Shown: piece after piece, positions 35,105 to 47,000 of the stretch
Layout: each line of letters begins with the position of its first letter
How positions within the stretch are numbered: position 1 is the first letter of the stretch
Assembly (NCBI GenBank): GCA_030765065.1
Contig: CM060990.1
Coordinates: forward strand, 7,250,001-7,314,000
DNA length: 64,000 nucleotides
Source of the DNA: Deroplatys truncata
Lineage: Eukaryota; Arthropoda; Insecta; Mantodea; Mantidae
Direction of reading: 5' to 3'
Position numbers and translations under genes: made by a program
The notes under the pieces: generated by a model
The model's database searches: none
What the model was told of the DNA's origin: nothing
The model's input: only the letters and a program-made list of their open reading frames with translations

Positions 35105-36830
35105 CTCCACCCCTTGACAGTCACAGAATAGTTCAATGTTTTGTGTTTAGTCAAATCCAACTCTTGATCGAAACACTTAGCACACACATACTGAATATTT
35201 CCTGAACACAGGCCACATACATACCTTTTACACTTCATGTATACGTTCTTGGTTTTATTAGTACCCTTGCACTCTCCGATTTGACATGTTTTACGTTACC
35301 TACTATGTTGGTGAACTTAACGATTGCATGTGTTGGTCCTTTCTCAACAGCATATTTGCAGATGAGAGTTCTGCTAGCATCAAAAGAAACTTTCGTCTTC
35401 TTACATTTTCTCCTGTGACATTCCGGTATAGGATCCATGCATTGATTCCGGCCAGTACATTGAAGAAAACATGCATTGGCCACCGCCGGCAACCAAACTT
35501 GACTATGTATAGAGTGACGCATTTGATCTAGAATGTCAACCCCACATTTTGTGGGCTTATAGAAGCTAACAGTTTCTGGAAGTTGTGTGTTTCTCTGTCC
35601 ACTTCCGAAGACTGATGTATTGAAATTAATAGAACATTTTTCTTGGATTTGACGTGATAATAATATCATTATGTTTGAACAAGGTGGTGACGTACAAACT
35701 CGAGCGGTAGATTTTGCAGAGGAGGAGCCTCTCTTCGTGCTTTCTTCAGTGTGCCCACCATGGTTGTGTTCTTTCGTTTCAATTGATTAGCAAGTTTCTT
35801 AGAAGTAAAAAAAATGTCACGAGTAACATTTATTCCTTTTGAAGTGAAAGGTTGCATCTTTCGTGTGACAACATGCTCTGGTACTGATATGTTAGATGAC
35901 CGTTCATCATGTTTTTACACTAAGGAAACCCATTCACCATAAATTTTGTTTCAGAGACTGCGGCGAGCCAGAACTTCAAACCAAACATATCTGGTCTGTT
36001 ACTCATATACTGAATAAAGCTACATCGAGTGTTGCATGGATGCAGCTGCTCATCTATAATCATAAAAACTGCACCTGGTTTGTAGCTCAATATGCAGTTG
36101 TGTACAAATTGACTCCAGATTGGAGTAGCTGCTGAAAAGCCATCGATCTTTAGTTCCTCATCGCGTGTACGTTTATCATCAAATCTCATGATCTCAATAA
36201 ATTTGCTCCTTCTCATGACACGGGAGAAAAATGGTGATCTCCACCTGTGACCTAGAAATTTCATGGGGAAGTTCTTCCCTTCATATTGTCCACGGGCATC
36301 AATATGGCTATAGCTGCTTCAAGTTGGTCTATCTCAAGAACCCAAGAGTTGTCCTGAAGGTCTTCACGGGGTTAATTTAGTTGCAGTATTTTATTACTCT
36401 GGAAAATGTTAGATCCATCAACACTTGTCATGCGCTGGCATAGTTTCCAATCATTATAAGCTTCTTAGCCTGATCTGTAGGGCCTGGCCTTTCTGTCAGT
36501 ACATTGTAGCGCCCGTGTCTTCCAGGTGTATTTCCTGGTTCAATTCTTGTCCATATCATCAACAGCAGACGCGTTGCTTTTCACAACTGGAAAAATTGTT
36601 TCCTATGAAGCTTGACGTCCTCTTGCGTTGGGCAGGGACATGTGGTGCTACTTGGGACAATTCTGCAACCGCGCAGTCATCTGCCTGTTCCTCTACAGTT
36701 CTCCATTCATTGTATCATCACCAACGTCCGATTTGGACAATTCACTTCTATTCAATTTATGAGGGACATACCTTCGTCATTATCGGATAAATCATCATGA
36801 CGAAATATGTTCTGTCCTTCTGACTTATTG
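35105..36830 (-). pseudogene. piggyBac-like transposase, broken
   Basis: Reading leftward, an acidic N-terminal segment (DLSDNDEGMSLIN) lies near 36780. The catalytic domain follows at 35920-36264 with MRFDDKRTRDEELKIDG, a VFMIIDEQLHPCNTRCSFIQ segment carrying a core Asp, and YMSNRPDMFGLKFWLAAVS. INVTRDIFFTSKKLANQLKR at 35669-35857 supplies the next core region. FYKPTKCGVDILDQM at 35235-35669 corresponds to a later acidic motif. A cysteine-rich C terminus (RYVCGLCSGNIQYVCAKCFD) reaches about 35110. The family excises and inserts precisely at TTAA. Stops and frame changes throughout make it non-functional. Confidence 0.85.
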
Positions 36831-36954
36831 TGTGAACTCATTAAACTATAAACACGTCTACTCTCGTGCTAAAGATTATCAAACTAGGCTTCAACATTGA
36901 CCGAAAACCTTGGATTATTTTCAGAACACATTGTTTAGCTACGGCACGCGCGAA

Positions 36955-37190
36955 ATAATCGTACCGGTCAAAATTACCGGCTACGGTCCTTTAAGGTAAA
37001 AGCTACTAGTATGTATAATTTATTTAAGATCTATCTAGTATAAGAACTTGAACATTTTACGGAATCATCCTTTCTCTAATTCGTTAAAAGTCACGCAATA
37101 TTACAGCGATAACACACTATCTGAATGATCTATAATATTTTAAAGAACGTTGACCGGTCAAAATGACCAGTGCGACCCTTCAGTGTTAAA
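36955..37190 (-). mobile_element. piggyBac-like terminal region
   Basis: Two related blocks, ACCGGTCAAAATTACCGG (36971-36988) and GACCGGTCAAAATGACCAG (37152-37170), are palindromic GGTCA...TGACC motifs. Such motifs are common near the ends of insect piggyBac-like elements. Each is followed by a TTAA (36995-36998 and 37186-37189), the family's target. This suggests that the transposon's 5' end lies here, upstream of the relic transposase. The opposite end was not located. Confidence 0.4.
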
Positions 37191-37277
37191 ATCGCCACTA
37201 CAGAGCTGGGAATCCAACCCCGCACCCTCAGTACGAAGGCCGGAAACGAAACCACTGCGCTACTCCGCCGCACGTAT
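37191..37277 (-). mobile_element. tRNA-derived SINE head
   Basis: On the minus strand, GGAGTAGCGCAGTGGTTTCG (A-box-like) is followed by GGGGTTGGATTCCCAGCTC (B-box-like), in tRNA-like order and spacing. The head is directly adjacent to the piggyBac-like TTAA. No long body was recognised. Confidence 0.5.
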
Positions 37278-39420
37278 GCTTTAATGTTATGCACATTAAT
37301 TAGATTATTCAGGACAATATATAATGTGGAATACGCACCGATAATGATAATATTAATTGAACATGTCCAATGCATTTAAGGAGCGTAGTTACGCAAACAA
37401 GGAAAAATCGGAATATATTCAGGAAAAGTACCTTAGGCGTTGGAATATTTAGACACTTAGCAGAAACCTTTACACAAAGCGAAATAAAGGACAGTGAAGA
37501 ATGTTTAGAAATTCTTGTCCTCTCTAATAGCGACTCCAAACGTACTCACCGTGGGCAAGCCATCGAATGTTCCAGAAGCTTTTACAAGCATAACATGCTA
37601 TTAGTGGAAATCAGGGGACGCACGAATTTTCAGAACCAATGACAAAATTAGAATTAAAATCCACCAATGTAAATATTACGATAGTTCGTTAAGAGGTGGA
37701 AATACAGGCGTGGTGATTGTCACAGAAATAGAAGGAAGAAAACGAAGCTCTCAGACAAACACAGTATTACTCAACTTACATACGTACGGATGTGCTATAT
37801 TGTCGTCGAAGACACAACACTCACTTGTTAACATGCGGTTGCCATAGATCTGCTACCGCCAGGTCCTATTCCGAGATTAATATCGTCGCAAACGACGACG
37901 GGAGTGAGCAATTAACAAGGAATTGTGCAAGTTCAGGGCAAATATTTCAGAAAGTCACAACAATTAAATACACCAAGGGTTCGTCAGTATCGCGACACAA
38001 TTCACACAAATTGTAATATAACTGCACAATCATAAGACGGTTTGGTATAATAAATATTCAGATAGTAAAATATTTCCAGGGTAATTATTTCATCATTAAA
38101 CGCCCAGTCACACCCATGCTGAGGAAAGCCGAAGTTAATTACCCAAAACAGTAAACTATGTTGGCACTCGCGGCGCCCAACGCCGTGTACTTTATTTATA
38201 CTTCATTATTAATGACGCTACACCGTGTGGCTGTTTAAAAATACCATCAACACTTAATATAACGGAACTCCTTTATATTTTCACGTTTACTGACAACCAT
38301 CCCATAATAATGTTTTATACATATTTTCATTCATGAAAAATGAAGTACATTAAAATATAGCATAACAATTTCATGTGTCCAATCCTTTCTGATGTCGCTA
38401 ACGTCAATTGACCATATGCTACGATGTTCCAGTCATAAACAGAGCACCTATATTTTGTTCTGTAGGATTATATTATTCCTGGAGGTCTACAATATTTAAT
38501 CAGGAAAACAGAAAGGAAGTCATTATAAAGATGTCAGATTCAGAGAGAAGCAACGTAGCGTAAAAATATAAAATTGTAGGACATGCTCACGATAGGAAAG
38601 GTGAGAGGGGTGTCCATTGCAGAAGACTGTATGTAGATCCTCGTGTATTTGAAGCCCCAACTATTTTTCTTCTTCTCAGTGAATGCTTTGTTTCCATTTC
38701 AGTCATGAACAACATAATGGTAACTTCAAAATCAAGTTCTCTTCACTTACCAAACATTATTTGTATTCTGGTGAAATATATGAGGGTATTTTAGGTAATG
38801 CATGTATGAAACATGGAAAATTCTAAGTTTTCACGCTTGTGTTCAAAACCACTTCGGGTTGTTGAGAACGTAAAGGCATTGTAAATACGAATTTATTTTG
38901 CTTGAATACATTTTCAAAATTAGTGTGTAGGTGTCCTCAGTGGAAACATGTTTTAAAATCACTCCATAACACAAATAAACTTGTGTTCATTATAAACAAG
39001 TATTTACTTCAATCACATAAACCTATTGTTCCATCTTTAACGTAAGTAATTGAGTGCATAACTCATATATCGGTGATAGAAACATTAATTTTAATGACCG
39101 TATCTTTTTGTAACATTTCTTTGTAGTCTTAGTGGCTTTCATAACATAGAATATAAAAATAACTATCTTACTAAAGTAAACGTGTTACTTAGATTAATTT
39201 AAAATAAATCCTAAAGTTTTAAGGATATTTTTGCTTTCTCAGGCTTTTAATGTAGATAAGAGGAAGTACTGTATTCCACCCAAAAACTCGGTGTCGAGAC
39301 TTCACCGAAAATACATGTTTTGAGGCCCCATAAACAAAAGCAAATGTTTTCCACAGAAAGGTCCGCGCGCGCCCCCAGCTCAAACTATCCTTTATATGGA
39401 AACACTTTGGATATTTTAAA
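37278..39420. other. unassigned AT-rich DNA
   Basis: About 2.1 kb with no recognised gene or repeat. Confidence 0.55.
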
Positions 39421-40180
39421 ATAGCTCTTGTTATTTTGATTAAAACACCACATGTTTGAGATACTTATATCACAAAGGGAATGCATATCTTGCTATTTCC
39501 ATTAAAACACCACATGTTTGAGATACTTATATCACAAAGGGAATGCATATCTTGCTATTTCCATTAAAAACCACATGTTTTAGATACTTATATCACAAAG
39601 GGAATGCTAATCTTGCTATTTTGATTAAAACACCACATGTTTGAGATACTTATATCACAAAGGGAATGCATATCTTGCTATTTCCATTAAAACACCACAT
39701 GTTTGAGATACTTATATCACAAAGGGAATGCATATCTTGCTATTTCCATTAAAACACCACATGTTTGAGATGCTTATATCACAAAGGGAATGCATATCTT
39801 GCTATTTCCATTAAAACACCACATGTTTGAGATACTTATATCACAAAGGGAATGCATATCTTGCTATTTTGATTAAAACACCATATGTTTGAGATACTTA
39901 TATCACAAAGGGAATGCATATCTTGCTATTTCCATTAAAACACCACATGTTTGACATACTTATATCACAAAGGGAATGCATATCTTACTATTTCCATTAA
40001 ATACCATATGTTTGAGATACTTATATCACAAAGGGAATGCATATCTTGCTATTTCCATTAAAACACCACATGTTTGAGATACTTATATCACAAAGGGAAT
40101 GCATATCTTGCTATTTCCATTAAAACACCATATGTTTGAGATACGTATATCACAAAGGGAATGCATATCTTGAATTTTCC
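39421..40180. repeat. 62-bp minisatellite, about 12 copies
   Basis: A unit containing ATTAAAACACCACATGTTTG, AGATACTTATATCACAAAGG and GAATGCATATCTTGCTATTT repeats every 62 bp with few differences, including a lost base in some copies. The array is regular over its length and has no coding role. The unit shares no sequence with the other arrays. Confidence 0.95.
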
Positions 40181-41021
40181 GCAAATAGTCTGTGAAATTC
40201 TCTTCATTCGGAAGGAATTTTGTATAAGAGATACTCAGAAAAAATGTAGAACTGTTTAAAACATACAATCTATTTCAAATAATGTAATCAGCTATTTCCG
40301 AGATATCCCTTATTATTGGTTATAGTTTTCAATATCTTGTCGTTTTTGAAAGTGCTGTTGCTATTCAATTGTTTCTCGCGATGTCATGGAAAGAGTATGA
40401 CATTTTAAGGCCAGCCTATCTCTCTTGAACCTGCAATGAGACTACTTGCAGGTTAACATGTAGCAATAATGGCTTGTAGGAGCAAGCAGAGTGGAATGTT
40501 GTGATAGTAAGTCACAAATTGTATGAATGTATTTATTTGATGAGATGATGTATTACAATATACCGGGTGGTACAAAAGGTAGAGAAAGTCAAGAAGAACA
40601 AACTTTCTATGTGACAAAAAGTTCCCTGAATCGTTGTGAACGGCCTTTTGTATCATGCTGTATACAGCAAAACATCTAATGCAGTTTTTGTTTTCTCGAA
40701 TTAGGCTTAAGATGAAGAAAACTGTTTTAATATTTGAAATCCATTATGGGCAACTATTTGGGCACTTATCGGAGAATACTGCAAAGAAGAGAAGCTTACG
40801 TTATAAATTCGTTACAAAACTTTTTTTAAATATAATTCTGAATTTTATGTTTCACGAGCAGTTTCTAAATTCTTACACTAGCATTAACTATAGAATTCAA
40901 AGATACACTTTCTAATTGAAGAACTTCAGAGCAAGTTGTAGTTCAATAAACTTATCGTCTTAGACCAAACAAGTGTGTTTAATGAACCGAAGAATTAAAA
41001 GTTAGGATTTTTCAGAAGCTG
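40181..41021. other. unassigned flank of the palindromic element
   Basis: About 840 bp with short unrelated open frames. It ends in ...AAGCTG directly before the GATGTA duplication. Confidence 0.5.
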
Positions 41022-41027
41022 GATGTA
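41022..41027. other. target-site duplication, left (GATGTA)
   Basis: GATGTA immediately precedes the AGTAGGATATATAGG terminus and is repeated at 56901-56906 after the inverse terminus. The flanks beyond it differ on the two sides. Confidence 0.9.
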
Positions 41028-41039
41028 AGTAGGATATAT

Positions 41040-41990
41040 AGGAGAGAGCTGGCACAGTTTTTTTGCGTTATATGGGAAAGGATAGGGAAAACGAAGGTAG
41101 ATGCTAGGTTGAGAGAGTCTTCAAGGAGGAAAATGCGTTTATATGGGAGAGATAGGGAATACCAGGGCTGATGCTAGGCTAGTCAGATGCTAAAGGAGGG
41201 AGGGATATGCTTTATATGAGACAGATAGGGAATACGTGGAGAGGTGCTAGGCTAGACAGAGGCTGAGTAATGTATGGTTTATATGAGCGGTATAGGAAAA
41301 CGATGAGAGGTGTTAGACTAGACAAGGCTTGAAACGTAGTGCATGGTTTATATGAGAGATATAGGAAAACGAGGAAAGGTGTTAGGCTAGGCAGAAGTCG
41401 AGGAGTAGAGTAAGGTTTATATGAGAAGTATAGGAAAACGAGGAGAGGTATTAGGTTAGGAGAATTGAGTTTGTGTTTATAAGGAGAGACGAGAAAACGG
41501 AGAGAGATCCTATGCTAGGATAGACAGGTGTTAAAGTTAGGTTAGATAGGAAACCAAGGAGTGATACTCAGCTAGAGGGGGGGTAGGAGGGAATGAGCTT
41601 TTGAGAGGTAGGGGATACGGGGAGTGGTGTTAGACTAGACAGGGCTTGAAACGTAGGGCATGGTTTATATGTATGAGAAGTATAGGAACAGGAAGAGGGG
41701 TGCTAGGCTAGACAGAGGTTGAGGAGTAGAGTATAGTTTATATGAGAGGTATAGGAAAACGAGGAGAGGAGTTAGACTAGACAGAGGTCGAGGAGCAGAG
41801 TATGGTTTATGTGAGAGTCATAGGTAAACGAGAGAGGCGTTAGGCTAGACAGAGCTAGAGGAGTAGAGTATGGTTTATATGAGAGGTATAGGAACAGGAG
41901 GAGAGGTGTTAGGCTAGACAGGTAGTGTAGCAGTAGGAATATGGACTTATATACAGGAGAGATAGGGAATAGGAGGTGCTAGACTTGAAA
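41040..41990. repeat. outer subterminal repeat zone, about 65-bp units (left)
   Basis: Degenerate units containing TATGAGAGGTATAGGAAAAC, GAGGAGAGGTGTTAGGC and TAGACAGAGG recur across about 950 bp. The strand shown is purine-rich. The mirror zone is about 55938-56888. No coding frame. Confidence 0.85.
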
Positions 41991-42069
41991 GCGACTTTAG
42001 AAGTGAACATAGTGGAAAACTGTTTCATGTCAATGTTCTAGACATGCCCATCACGTAACCTATTCAGGG

Positions 42070-42350
42070 AAAAGGTGACTCGTTCAGGGGAAAAAGGTGA
42101 CTGCTCAGGGAAAAAGGAGACCCACAAAGGGAAAAAGTTGACTAGCAAAGGGAAAAACGTAACCAGCAAAGGGAAAAAGGCGACCAGCAAAGGGAAAAAT
42201 GTGACCAGCAAAGGGAAAAAGGCGACATGCAACGGGAAAAAGGTGACCAGTAAAGGGAAAAATGTCACCAGCAAAGGGAAAAAGGCGACCACCAAAGGGA
42301 AAAAGGTGAGCCATAAAGGGAAAAAGGTGACCTGCAACGGGAAAAGCTAA
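42070..42350. repeat. 21-bp minisatellite (left)
   Basis: About 13 units of 21 bp containing GACCAGCAAAGGGAAAAA. As 21 is a multiple of three, all frames stay open and conceptual Lys/Gly/Ser-rich or Phe/Pro/Leu-rich proteins appear on both strands. I treat these as artefacts. The mirror copy is at 55578-55858. Confidence 0.93.
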
Positions 42351-42354
42351 CCCA

Positions 42355-43660
42355 CTAACACTAACAGGTAAGTAATTCAGGTAGTATTGCAAGAGGCTGA
42401 CTGGATCATAGCAGTGTATGATTTCACAGGTAATTCAGCTAGTATCGTATGCATTTAGGCTAATTCGTCTAGTAACACAGGATAGATTCCAGATGCTAAC
42501 TGCATCATGGCTCTGCATGATTTCACAGATAATTCAGCTAGTATCGTAGGTATTTAGGCTAATTCAGCTAGTATCACAAGAGGATAGATTCTAGGGTTGG
42601 GTATAGCATAGTTTCATATTTCACAGGTAATTCAGAGGGTATCGTAGGTATTTAGGATAATTCAAGAACATAGGTGTTTAGAGTAATTAAGCAAGCATTA
42701 CAGGAGGGTAGGTTCCAGGGGTTGGTTATAACCTAGCTTCGTATTTCACAGATAGTTCAGGTAATATCGTAAGTATTTGAGGTAATCTACAGAGCTTCAC
42801 AGATATTATTGATAATTTCGATCAGAGATTTGTATCACAGCTATTTAAGGTAAATGCAGATGATTCAGGTTGTATCAATCGTATTTGAGTCATTTTAACA
42901 GGTAATTCAGATAGTATCACAGGTGCTCGTGCTAATTTAGAGCAGGAATTCGTATCAGAGCTAGTTAAGGTAATTTCACATGATTCGGGTAGTATCACAG
43001 GTATTTAAATCATTTTCATAGCCAATTCAGCTAGTATCGTGAGCATTTAAGCTAATTCAGCTAGTATCACAGGAGGCTAGATTCCAGAGGCTAACTGCAT
43101 CATAGCTATGCATGATTTCACAGCTAATTCAGCTAGTATCGTAGGTATTTAGGCTAATTCAGGTAGTATCACAGGAGGCTAGATTCCAGGGTTGGGTATA
43201 GCATAGTTTCATATTTCAAGGTAATTCAGAGGGTATCGTAGGTATTTAGGATAATTCAAGTAACATAGGTGCTTAGAGTAATTAAGCAAGCATTACAGGA
43301 GGGTAGGTTCCAGGGGTTGGTTATAGCCTAGTTTCGTATTTTACAGATAGTTCAGGTAATATCATAAGTATTTGGATAATCAGCATAGTTTCACAGATGC
43401 TCGTAATAATTTCGATCAGAGATTTGTATCACGGCTATTTAAGGTAAATGCAGCTGATTCAGGTTGTATCAATGGTATTTGAGTCATTTTAACAGGTAAT
43501 TCTGATAGTATCACAGGTGCTCGTACTAATTTAGAGCAGGAATTCGTATCTGAGCTATTTAATGTAATTTCACACGATTCGGGTAGTATCACAGGTATTT
43601 AGGTCATTTTAACAGGCAATTCAACTAGTATCACAGGTACTCATGGTAATATAGAGAGTA
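42355..43660. repeat. inner subterminal repeat zone (left)
   Basis: Short modules such as TAATTCAGCTAGTATC and TCGTAGGTATTTAGG are interspersed many times. They are organised into a direct duplication with an offset of about 600 bp: GGGTTGGGTATAGCATAG occurs near 42595 and near 43192. The mirror zone is about 54268-55573. No gene. Confidence 0.85.
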
Positions 43661-44026
43661 ATTCGATTATAAAACTTTTCTCATCCAGCGTTACAACAAT
43701 TTATATACTTCTTTCTAAATCTTACAAATTTTTATATGTTAAACAGTTATTGTACGATGCAGAGAGGGATAAACTGTATATGGTTTACAAACTGAAAAGC
43801 TTTGCGTCAACATACCTTTATTTTAGTTCGTTGTAGATGTCTCTCCCCTTTTATCTAGGCTTGAGACTAGCACTAGGATTGCTCCTAATGGCAGGGTTAC
43901 CACCATCCCTTCCATCTTCTTCTTTCTTCATCAGGCGTCAGCTATCTACATATACAGCACACAGATAACCTTCTTTTTTAAGATTGTAGACTCACGAGAA
44001 AATCTTTATCTTTAACTTACATTCTT

Positions 44027-47000
44027 TTAAGCACTGTTTGTAATGGCGTAATGTCCATACGCATATGTCGTTATCCCATCCTCAGCAATAATTCTTTTAT
44101 CATCAAACGGAGTCAATGCAATTTTATTCACTTGCACTGTAGCAAGAGCATGCTTTCGTGATAGGATCAGATTCATAGGTGTTCTGATGATTTCACAGGT
44201 TTTAAGACAGTCTGTATAGCTGTCAAACGAAATGTACTGCTTAATAGCGCTACGTTTTATACCTTTAATCTTTTTTATCATTGACCCTTGAATATCTAAG
44301 GCATACATCTTAGGACGTAGTCCAACAAAGCGTAGGATGATTTTGCTATTAGCCTCATCTTTAAATCTTCCTAATACCTTTTTGTTCTGAGTAGAGTAAC
44401 ATATATGGTTGGCAGGGTAATCAGCTGTATCGAGATGCTCAAGAAAACGTAGCTTGTCCTGGTACACATCTTCAGTTGTTACACGATGAATGAACGAATC
44501 AGTGTCCATATACATAAGCTTCAGGTTTTCAGCTCCATAATAAGGCAACAAAACGTCGTAATGATAGTTATACATTAATGTCTTGGAGATGCCCAACACA
44601 CTCATACCAATGTATATAGGCTTGTTGAATACAATCTGACGAGAGGCCATATGTACAGCAGCTAGATTATCAGCATATATCGTCCTGTCGATAAACGTAG
44701 GCTTGGCGATCAGCTTCTCTAGAGTTTTTTCATTGGTCACCAGTCGTATATCCATACGGTTACGCAGGTTCTCCATAGTTTTTCCAAACATAGCGTTGTT
44801 AAAGAGCTTGTAGAGATCCTTCTCGAAATCATTTGCAGCTTGTTGTCGTAGCCTGTTGTTAAATTCCACATAAGGTTTCAACCACTGAGACTGTCGGAAT
44901 TGTAGCACACGATGGATTTTTGTTAGTCGTAGTCCATGACTAAGAGCTTGCTTCAAAGCCATGTAATGCACTACATACTTCTTTCGAGGTCCAAGATGGG
45001 GTATCAGTTTCTTTGTAGATGCTTCCAATGGTTTCATACACTCTGGCAGGAAAGGTAGATCGTTGTGTAGATCGTGAAGTTCTGCAGGATACTCGATGTC
45101 GACTTCTAATATGTACCCATGAGGATCATCTTCTTGTAGTGTTTCTAAGTTGATTTCTTCAGGCAAAACCCACTGAAATCCACCAAAAGGAAGGGCGTGA
45201 CACATTGCCCAGCCATATTGGTTATTAGCGTCCTCGTATGTGATAAATTGGGTTGGTCTCGACGGATCAAACTTCTCCATATAAGTGTTATTAGCCTCAG
45301 CATACCGATGAGAAACTTGGCATAAACCTCCTCTTATACCTGATTCCACCATGAGTAGTTGATCATAATCTTGTAGCAGCTCTAACTTAATTGCAGTATA
45401 CAGTAACATAGCGTCCCATGTTAGACCTGGAGAGGTAAAATAATGGGCGGGATCGACTTTGTGTGTTTTAAGGGTTTGCTCTCTGAACGTCTCAAAGACG
45501 TCAGCTAGAAGAAGTACATCCGAAGTTAAGTAGAGATCGCTGTACTCTCCCAGGTTTCTCACATTAAACAGCTCCCATACATTTCTAGCATGATCGTAGT
45601 CAGCATCAGTAATTTCTTCTTCATTTAATCTATTGTAGAAGGAGTCCTTAGGAGGCAAGCAGGTCTCGTTCAGGGCATCCCATGACGTAACAAAATCATA
45701 TGGAAATACACCCTTACGGGTCATCAACTTCAATTTGTCTTCTCCAAAGTACTTTAGCGTTTCAGGATACGAGGTTAGATTTTTTACCAACTTATCCAAG
45801 CTTGTACTGAGGAATCGGAAGCTATCCACAAATCGAAGCTTTATATCTCCTACATACTTGGTGAATGAGATATAGCTTTCTTCAGAGTTAGGAATTACCT
45901 CCACACGTTCACTTGTACAACCCAGCTCCTTAACAATGAAATGAGAGTCATATCCGCTAAGGTTATGCATGAGGACTGGTATATATTTAGGTGTTTTACA
46001 GGCTAAATTACATTCATTATGAAGACTTCCACGATATTCACCGCTGATGTGATCATGGTCGCGTACTTTGTAGTTCTCTTCTGTAAAGGGTTTTCCACAC
46101 AAGTAGCATGCTGAAGAAGACTCAAAATCCTTTTGCTGTTGATCCGTAAGTTTCAGAGGCTTAGCAGATTTGTATATATTACCAATCATTTTTGCAAGAG
46201 ATGTAAGGTACAGCATAAACTTCTGAGCAGCATCAGCACCACGATACAAATAGGGTTGCTTAGGAAGACCAGTTTCGAGATGTTCAAAACTGGATGTAGG
46301 CTTCACGTAAACACAGAAGCTCATTGGTGTGTGCTCTTGATAAGGGCTTGTATAGGAAGTTTCAGGATCGGGTATACACGTATGGCATGGAGTGAGAATA
46401 CTCTCAAAATCCGCATAGATGACATAAGGTACTTTCAGCATCCTCTCAACATTTTTAAACTGAACAATTGATTTCTCCTTGGTAGGCATAACTACCCTCG
46501 CAACACCATGTTGAATACAGAAGGCTACATGTTCTTGCAGTTTTTCCTGTCCACTTCGTCCATATCGATCATCAAAATGTGTAAAGCAGCGCTTACAAGT
46601 ATAAACCCGTCCATTATGGTTAGTTTTCTGGCGTCGAACGAGTTTCTCAAAATTCTTTATATACACGTAGTGATGTTTTCCACTGCTGTCATTCAATAGT
46701 AGCAGGTCGCGATGTTCAGGTAGTTCAATGTCAGCAACCTTTATTGGATACACTTCATGCTTCTCATCCAGCCCGAAGACGTTAATGGATATCTTGTTAA
46801 ACTTCTCAAATTTAGGTATTTGAGAAAGTGGAGTAGGGTAGGAAACACAGCTGAAGTCGTACTTGTCTTGAAGTTGTTTGTATTTGTTCACACGCTGCGC
46901 ATTCTCCCCTATGAATTTAGCTAATACAGAGTACATGAAACATTTCTCGTCGCTAAAGTTCTGGATGTTTATACATGCTTTCCTTGCTTCAACAGCTGAC

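Noticed and set aside
42038..42392. Lys/Gly/Ser-rich and Phe/Pro-rich open frames in the 21-bp array (and the mirror at 55538-55892)
   Set aside because: The unit length is a multiple of three, so every frame without a stop in one unit stays open. There is no domain or start context.
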